A stretch of DNA of 64,000 nucleotides from Dyadobacter beijingensis DSM 21582. Lineage in GTDB: Bacteria; Bacteroidota; Bacteroidia; Cytophagales; Spirosomataceae. The notes below the pieces were generated by a model, which saw only the letters and a program-made list of their open reading frames with translations, did no database searches and was not told the DNA's origin. Below, in pieces: positions 58,600 through 64,000 of the stretch. The position numbers and the translations under genes were made by a program. The stretch is taken from the NCBI RefSeq assembly GCF_000382205.1, contig NZ_KB907786.1, forward strand, positions 682,001 through 746,000, given 5' to 3'. Every line of letters begins with the position of its first letter. The first letter of the stretch is position 1.

Positions 58600-61500
58600 A
58601 TGCAGAAAACTCTACGGCTTCTTTTCATATCGTTTCTGATCATCGTCCGTGCTGCCGGCCACGCGCATGCCGCTACCGGCCTGTTTGTTGAAAACAGGGG
58701 GCAATGGGACAAGGATATCCGCTTCCGTGCCGCTATTCCCGGTGGGTTCCTGTTTTTGAAAGATCAATCCTTGCTCTATGTACTTTACGATGGCGCCAAA
58801 GTCTCGGCTTTGCATGCCAAAAGTCACGGTGGCATGCCCGCTGCACGTGAGGACATGAGCGCGCCCGGCGTACGTGCGCACGGAGTGGAAGTGATGGTGG
58901 GAAATGGAGCGGGCAATGTGCGGTTCAAAACGGCGAAGGCGGGAAAATCGGCATTCAACTATTTTCTTGGAAGCAATGCGGATAACTGGGCGGCGGGCGT
59001 GAAGGGGTTTGAAGAAGTGATTTATGAAAATATTTATCCCAATATCGACCTGCGTGTTTACCTGAACCAGGCACGGCTGAAATACGAATTCATCGTCAAA
59101 CCCGGCGCGGATGCCTCGCAGATCGCCCTGCAATACAAGGGAGCCGAGAAGGTTTCGCTGAATGAATCGGGGCAAATCGTCATCAAAACTTCGGTAGGGG
59201 AATTTAAAGAAGCGCAGCCCTACTCGTATCAGCCTGCCGCCAACGCCCGCACCTCCGAAGTAGCCTCCGCATTCCGCCTGTCACCCGATAACATCGCCCA
59301 TTTCGAGCTGCCCGATGGTTATAACCAATCATTGCCGCTCACCATCGATCCGGAGCTGATCTTCTCGACCTATTCCGGCTCGGCTGCCGACAACTGGGGC
59401 CATACCGCCACGTACGACGGCGAGGGTAACCTGTACTCCGGCGGCACCGTTTTCGGTACCGATTTTCCGGCTACTACCGGCGCTTTTCAGGTCAAATTTG
59501 AAGGAATGGTGGATGTCGCGATCATGAAATTCAACCCCGACGGTACCGACCTGCTCTATGCGACATTCCTTGGCGGCGACAATACCGATGTGCCCACAAG
59601 CATGATCGTCAACAGCCAAAAGGAGCTGCTCATTCTCGGCACCACTTCTTCCAAAGATTTTCCGGTGCGCACCAATGCATTTCAAAAGACGTTCGGCGGC
59701 GGGACCGGCATTCAGCCTATTTCCGGCCTTATTCTGGCCTATGGCGGGGATCTTTTTGTGTCCAAGTTAAATGCGGCGGGGAACCAGCTCACCGGCTCGA
59801 CGTTCCTTGGCGGCAGCGGTAACGACGGCGTGAGCATCACCGACAGTATTACCATCCGGAACTATGGCGACGCCTTCCGCGGCGAAATTGGGGTGGATCA
59901 AAACGACCAGGTTTATGTGGTGTCGTCTACCAATTCAGCTAATTTTCCATTGAAAAACCCGTCGCAGAATAAGCTGGCAGGCGGCCAGGATGCGGTGGTA
60001 TGCAGGCTTTCGGCAGGGCTCGATCAGCTGTTATGGTCGACTTATGTGGGCGGCAGCAAGTGGGACGCGGCCTATTCGCTGAAAGTAGCGGGTAATAGCG
60101 GCATTTATATTGCGGGCATTTCGCGGAGCGCCAATCTGCCCTCCAAAACCGGTGCCTACCAGGCGGCATTGAAGGGCGTCGAGGACGGTTTTGTAGCTCG
60201 TTTTGTGAACGACCAGCTTTCTGCACTAACCTACCTGGGTACGGACAAGGAGGACGGCGCTTACCTGCTCGATCTCGATCAGGCGGGGCAGGTGTATGTG
60301 TACGGGCTCACGATGGGCACATATCCCGTGAGCCAGGGTGTGTATCAGAATGCAAAAAGCGGTCAATTTGTGCATGCATTGAATGCTGCATTGTCCCAAA
60401 GCGTCTTTTCGACCGTGATCGGTTCCGGCCGCGGCACGCCGGATATTTCGCCGACCGCATTCCTGGTAAGCGAATGCGGGAACATTTACCTGGCAGGCTG
60501 GGGCGGTAATGTCAACAGCGGGACGGACAACAATGCAGCCAGCAGCACGACCGGCCTCCACGTCACCGAAGACGCCATTCAACCGACGACCAACGGCAAT
60601 AATTTTTACATCGCCATTCTCGAAGAAGGTGCTAAATCAATGCTGTACGCGACATTTTTCGGCAGCCTCGCCCGCGATACCCGCCTGCAAGGCGACCACG
60701 TCGATGGCGGTACGAGCCGGTTCGATAAAAACGGCATGATCTACCACGCTACCTGTGCCTGCGGCGGCAGCCATTTCCCGGCCACGCCAGACGCATGGTC
60801 GGAAACCAACAACAGCGACAACTGCAACAACGCCGCATTCAAGATCGATATCGACCGTTTGAAAGCGGATTTCGACGTGTACGCGGGCCAGACGAAAGAC
60901 GTGCTCAAAGGCTGCGCACCGCTGGACCTGACGTTCGTAAACACAAGCGAAGGCGGGGTCGATTACATTTGGGAGGTTAATGGCGCTACAATTTCGCGGG
61001 AAGAGGGGCAGTCGGAGTACAGGTTTACCAAACCTGGTGAATACACGGTGACGCTCAAAGCCTACAACCGTCTGAGCTGTAAGCGAATGGACGTCGCGCA
61101 AAAGAAAGTGATTGTCGAAACATTGGCGACCAGGGTAACCGGCGACACCACTGTTTGTGAAAATACGGCCGTAAAACTCAGCGCGAGCGGAGGTACGCAA
61201 TACAAATGGTCGCCCGCAACGGGCCTCGACAATGCGAATATCGCCACGCCCGTCGCCACGGTGAAAGAAAATGCGGAATATACTGTCGAAATCAGCAACG
61301 GGGCAGGGTGTAAGGTTTCTGAAACCGTGAAAGTGACCGTCGCGAAAAAGACTGATTTCGTGGATATGCCCGATACGGAAGTATGCCAGGGCGCGACGGT
61401 GACGCTCACGGTGGCCGGCAACGCGCCCCGGTACAAATGGCACGCGACGAGCGGGCTCGAAGAAACCATCGGCAAGTCGGTGACGGTCAAACCGACGCAA

Positions 61501-62061
61501 ACGACCACCTATATCATCGAAGGCATGTACGAAGACGGCTGCCGCCCGTTACGCGAGATTACCGTGAAAGTCGATAACGCCTACGCCCCGGATTTCGACG
61601 TCGTGCAATCGGGCGGGGCTTGTAACGAGCCATTTACCTATTCGCTTACAAACAAAACCCGCAATGCGCAGCGCTACGAATGGCATATGGGCACCGGCAA
61701 CCCGGTGACCGACCCGGAAGTGAAAAATTACATTTACGAAGTCCCCGGGGAATACACGATCACGCTCACGGCCTACAATGCCGCGGGTTGCTCGCTGACG
61801 GCCTCTAAAAAAGTCAGTGCCGAGCCGGCATTTGTGCTAAGCAATGTGATCACCCCCAACGGAGACGGCAAAAACGACTTCTTTATCGTGCCAGTCGCCT
61901 CTTCGACACTGGAAATCTTCAACCGCTGGGGAAAATCCATCTTCAAAAGTGCTGATTACCAAAACGATTGGGGTAAAGGGATCGCCAACGGCACTTACCT
62001 GTACGTCGTCGACACACCGCAGGGTAATCACTGCAAAGGCTGGGTGGAGGTGCTGGAATAG
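58600..62061 (+). CDS. Large cell-surface protein: beta-propeller (SBBP), PKD-like and CHU_C domains
   Basis: This 1,153-residue exported protein is probably a type IX secretion substrate. The signal peptide ends near GHAHA (about residue 25). The N-terminal DUF7948-type region begins with FVENRGQWDKDIRFRAAIPG. SBBP-like beta-propeller repeats (about 250-700) repeat the phrases YATFLGG, STFLGGSGND and STYVGGSKWDAAYS. Ig/PKD-like modules occupy about 760-1060, and a CHU_C sorting domain ends the protein (about 1075-1153, with NVITPNGDGKNDFFIV and LEIFNRWGKSIFKS). The architecture is common in Cytophagales adhesin-like proteins; the function is unknown. Confidence 0.92.
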   Translation: MQKTLRLLFISFLIIVRAAGHAHAATGLFVENRGQWDKDIRFRAAIPGGFLFLKDQSLLYVLYDGAKVSALHAKSHGGMPAAREDMSAPGVRAHGVEVMVGNGAGNVRFKTAKAGKSAFNYFLGSNADNWAAGVKGFEEVIYENIYPNIDLRVYLNQARLKYEFIVKPGADASQIALQYKGAEKVSLNESGQIVIKTSVGEFKEAQPYSYQPAANARTSEVASAFRLSPDNIAHFELPDGYNQSLPLTIDPELIFSTYSGSAADNWGHTATYDGEGNLYSGGTVFGTDFPATTGAFQVKFEGMVDVAIMKFNPDGTDLLYATFLGGDNTDVPTSMIVNSQKELLILGTTSSKDFPVRTNAFQKTFGGGTGIQPISGLILAYGGDLFVSKLNAAGNQLTGSTFLGGSGNDGVSITDSITIRNYGDAFRGEIGVDQNDQVYVVSSTNSANFPLKNPSQNKLAGGQDAVVCRLSAGLDQLLWSTYVGGSKWDAAYSLKVAGNSGIYIAGISRSANLPSKTGAYQAALKGVEDGFVARFVNDQLSALTYLGTDKEDGAYLLDLDQAGQVYVYGLTMGTYPVSQGVYQNAKSGQFVHALNAALSQSVFSTVIGSGRGTPDISPTAFLVSECGNIYLAGWGGNVNSGTDNNAASSTTGLHVTEDAIQPTTNGNNFYIAILEEGAKSMLYATFFGSLARDTRLQGDHVDGGTSRFDKNGMIYHATCACGGSHFPATPDAWSETNNSDNCNNAAFKIDIDRLKADFDVYAGQTKDVLKGCAPLDLTFVNTSEGGVDYIWEVNGATISREEGQSEYRFTKPGEYTVTLKAYNRLSCKRMDVAQKKVIVETLATRVTGDTTVCENTAVKLSASGGTQYKWSPATGLDNANIATPVATVKENAEYTVEISNGAGCKVSETVKVTVAKKTDFVDMPDTEVCQGATVTLTVAGNAPRYKWHATSGLEETIGKSVTVKPTQTTTYIIEGMYEDGCRPLREITVKVDNAYAPDFDVVQSGGACNEPFTYSLTNKTRNAQRYEWHMGTGNPVTDPEVKNYIYEVPGEYTITLTAYNAAGCSLTASKKVSAEPAFVLSNVITPNGDGKNDFFIVPVASSTLEIFNRWGKSIFKSADYQNDWGKGIANGTYLYVVDTPQGNHCKGWVEVLE

Positions 62062-62138
62062 AAGGGTTTTGATTGTTTCGGCAGAGGTGTTAACTTTAAG
62101 TTGATCAAATTGAAACACACTTTTAAATACAAAAACAC

Positions 62139-62582
62139 ATGAAAAACATCTTTTCCATACTACTAGTCATCTTAACCGGCTCATTTGCGCAGGCGCAGGG
62201 GAATTTTGGGAAGCAAATCGATGAACAACAGGCCATTGCGGCGACGGCGCTTCCGGCGAAGATGGGCGATAAAAGCGAAATGCAGGTGAAAGTGACGGGT
62301 ACGGTAGAATCGGTGTGCCAGGTGAAAGGCTGCTGGATGATGGTAAACCTCAATAACGGCGAAACAATGCGCGTGATGTTCAAGGACTACGCATTCTTCG
62401 TGCCGAAGGATATTACCGGTAAAACGGTCGTTTTTGAAGGAGAAGCGAAGAAAACGACAGTGCCGGTGGAGCATTTGAAACATTATGCGCAGGATGCCGG
62501 CAAGAGCAGGGAAGAAATAGCGAAAATCACCGGGCCGAAGGACGAGCTGACGTTTATCGCCGACGGCGTGATCGTGAAATAA
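62139..62582 (+). CDS. DUF4920 domain protein, exported
   Basis: This is a 147-residue protein with a signal peptide cleaved after AQAQ (about residue 20). The DUF4920 core is VKVTGTVESVCQVKGCWMMVNLNNGETMRVMFKDYAFFVPKDITGKTVVFEGEA (about 50-105); it contains two conserved cysteines in CQVKGCW and predicts a small OB-like beta-barrel. The C-terminal YAQDAGKSREEIAKI helix is typical of the family. The family is common in Bacteroidota and of unknown function; the Cys pair and a Met-rich stretch could suit metal or redox chemistry, but this is speculation. Confidence 0.88.
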   Translation: MKNIFSILLVILTGSFAQAQGNFGKQIDEQQAIAATALPAKMGDKSEMQVKVTGTVESVCQVKGCWMMVNLNNGETMRVMFKDYAFFVPKDITGKTVVFEGEAKKTTVPVEHLKHYAQDAGKSREEIAKITGPKDELTFIADGVIVK

Positions 62583-62585
62583 TCG

Positions 62586-62622
62586 GCCCGTTTACGGGAG
62601 AAATGGCCAAACGGGCACTTTT
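62586..62622 (+). terminator. Possible terminator after the DUF4920 gene
   Basis: GCCCGTTT (62586-62593) and AAACGGGC (62609-62616) form an 8-bp stem with a 15-base loop, followed by ACTTTTG. The loop is long and the T-run short, so this is a weak call. Confidence 0.45.
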
Positions 62623-62653
62623 GTAGCGATACACCGGTGTCCGTTTTCTTTTT

Positions 62654-64000
62654 ATGCTTTCCAGATCTTTCTCCATTTTGTGGCTGGGCCTGCTGCTCGG
62701 CATTCAGGTTTTTGCCCAAAACAACCAGTATGTCTGGTGGAATCCGCAGTCGGCGACCTTTCCCGTTGTGGAAGGGCAGGCGTGGCCGAAGGAGCTCAAA
62801 AGTCCCTATGACCGCCTCCCGGCGCGTGCGGAAAAGCAGGTAAGGGATGTGGTATGGGGGCTGTCCACCCAGTCGGCCGGGTTAATGATCCGGTTTCGGG
62901 CCAATTCATCGGAAATTAAAATCCGCTATACCGTCGGAGGCAAGCACGCGCTCCCTCATATGCCCGCAACGGGCGTGAGCGGGGTCGACCTGTATGCGGT
63001 CAGCAACGACGGCGAAACGCGCTGGTGTGCCGGGAAATATGCATTTGGTGACACCATTACCTATGATTTTAAAAACCTCGCGCCTAACGACAACTACCAT
63101 AAGCATGGCCGTGAATACCGTTTGTTCCTACCGCTTTACAATAGCGTGAAATGGCTGGAAATCGGGACGCCCGCGGGGGCGGAATTTGCGCCGCTTGCCG
63201 TGCGGCCCGACAAGCCCATTGTTATTTATGGCACCTCCATTGCCCAGGGAGCATGTGCATCCCGGCCGGGAATGGCCTGGACGTCGATTTTAGGGCGTAA
63301 AATGGACCGGCCGCTCATTAATCTCGGGTTTTCGGGTAACGGGCGGCTGGAAACCGAGGTCGTAGATCTGGTAAGTGAAATCGATGCGAAAGTGTACGTG
63401 CTCGATTGCCTGCCCAATCTCACGATCCGCCCCGATTCGAAAATGCCCCTGACTACCGAAGAGATCAAAAACCGTGTAATGCGCACCGTAAAGGCGTTAC
63501 GGCAGAAGCGCGCAGACGCACCGATTGTGCTCGCGGAACATGCCGGCTACACCGACGAGGCGATTAATCCGCAAAGCAAGCACTTTTATACGGAAGTGAA
63601 TGAGGTACTGCGGGATGCATTTGCCGCACTGAAATCGCAAGGCGTCCAAAATATTTATATCATACCCAAAGCGGATTTCGGGCAAACCTACGAATCGACC
63701 GTCGATGGTACGCACCCGACGGACCTGGGCATGCTGCAAATGGCCGACGGTTATGAAAAGCATTTGAGAAACATCCTGCATGAGCCTGCGGGCGACGTTT
63801 CTACGACCCGCCCAATAACTCAAATGCGCGAGTTGCACAATTATGATTGGGAAAAACGCCACGCGGAAGTGCTCGAATACAACAGCAAGACTTCGCCTTC
63901 GACGGTGGTTATCGGCAATTCCATAACCCACTTCTGGGGCGGCTTACCGAAAGGTCCGAGAGCTGCGGGTGAGTCTTCATGGAGCAATACATTCGGGAAG
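62654..64000 (+). CDS. Two-domain SGNH/GDSL hydrolase, 3' end outside the window
   Basis: The first 449 codons are present. After the signal peptide (cleavage after VFAQ) comes a GxDLY-type N-terminal beta domain (about 25-175, with SGVDLYAVSNDG), then an SGNH hydrolase domain (about 180-375) with block I GTSIAQG and a terminal D-x-x-H in VDGTHPTDLG. A second SGNH domain starts near 420 (TVVIGNSITHFWGG) and is cut by the window edge. This tandem arrangement occurs in Bacteroidota esterases acting on acylated glycans or lipids, which is the most likely role. Confidence 0.88.
   Translation, partial: MLSRSFSILWLGLLLGIQVFAQNNQYVWWNPQSATFPVVEGQAWPKELKSPYDRLPARAEKQVRDVVWGLSTQSAGLMIRFRANSSEIKIRYTVGGKHALPHMPATGVSGVDLYAVSNDGETRWCAGKYAFGDTITYDFKNLAPNDNYHKHGREYRLFLPLYNSVKWLEIGTPAGAEFAPLAVRPDKPIVIYGTSIAQGACASRPGMAWTSILGRKMDRPLINLGFSGNGRLETEVVDLVSEIDAKVYVLDCLPNLTIRPDSKMPLTTEEIKNRVMRTVKALRQKRADAPIVLAEHAGYTDEAINPQSKHFYTEVNEVLRDAFAALKSQGVQNIYIIPKADFGQTYESTVDGTHPTDLGMLQMADGYEKHLRNILHEPAGDVSTTRPITQMRELHNYDWEKRHAEVLEYNSKTSPSTVVIGNSITHFWGGLPKGPRAAGESSWSNTFGK

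Overview
The window is a stretch of a Bacteroidota chromosome, most likely from Cytophagales close to Dyadobacter (Spirosomaceae). The family content supports the phylum: SusC/SusD pairs, a FecI/FecR-controlled TonB receptor, CHU_C-type type IX secretion substrates, a DUF5686 protein and OMP_b-brl_3 receptors. Several genes are preceded by the Bacteroidota -7 element TAnnTTTG. The genus is an inference from overall style, not from a marker gene. No rRNA, tRNA, CRISPR array, insertion sequence or prophage was seen.

Positions 1-13,830 are nutrient uptake. A susC cut by the window edge (1-824, -) lies beyond the terminator of a complete susC-susD pair (5725 to 1029, -). A 780-bp divergent promoter region separates that pair from a plus-strand four-gene unit: susC, susD-like, a DUF5012/Ig-like lipoprotein and a Lipid_bd lipoprotein (6505-12,367). 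The order is that of the Bacteroides BT2264-BT2261 peptide importer. An exported M20 amidohydrolase follows after a terminator.

Positions 13,842-21,549 are an all-minus run: SDR, LD-carboxypeptidase (S66), DUF721, a NagZ-like GH3/serine hydrolase fusion, an orphan UPF0175 protein, a ChrA transporter and an isopenicillin-N-synthase-like oxygenase. The carboxypeptidase and the GH3 fusion suggest cell-wall turnover. Positions 21,726-29,113 form a cell-surface signalling module: ECF sigma, FecR, a SusC with an STN domain, and SusD. Positions 29,213-36,917 hold a sugar isomerase-like protein, an asymmetric M16 protease pair, a secreted EEP-family hydrolase, a FAN1-like VRR-NUC nuclease and pgk.

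Positions 37,041-50,575 hold two paralogous beta-barrel receptors (the second AT-rich), guaA, a 54-residue DUF1328 protein, an M1 peptidase, a DUF5686 protein, a FrnE-like DsbA protein and a nitroreductase divergent from an HxlR regulator. Positions 51,048-64,000 hold an FkbM methyltransferase, a secreted aspartic protease and a CHU_C protein in an AT-rich patch. They are followed by fbaA, a small membrane protein overlapping a CorC-like CBS protein, an ABC ATPase, a large beta-propeller/PKD CHU_C protein, a DUF4920 protein and a two-domain SGNH hydrolase cut by the window edge.

The least explained structure is a pair of non-coding arrays (29,126-29,199 and 49,731-49,907) in which GTCA, or its complement TGAC, recurs every 10 bases, about one helical turn. 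A separate GGTCAGC heptamer array lies inside a coding region at 56,621-56,683.
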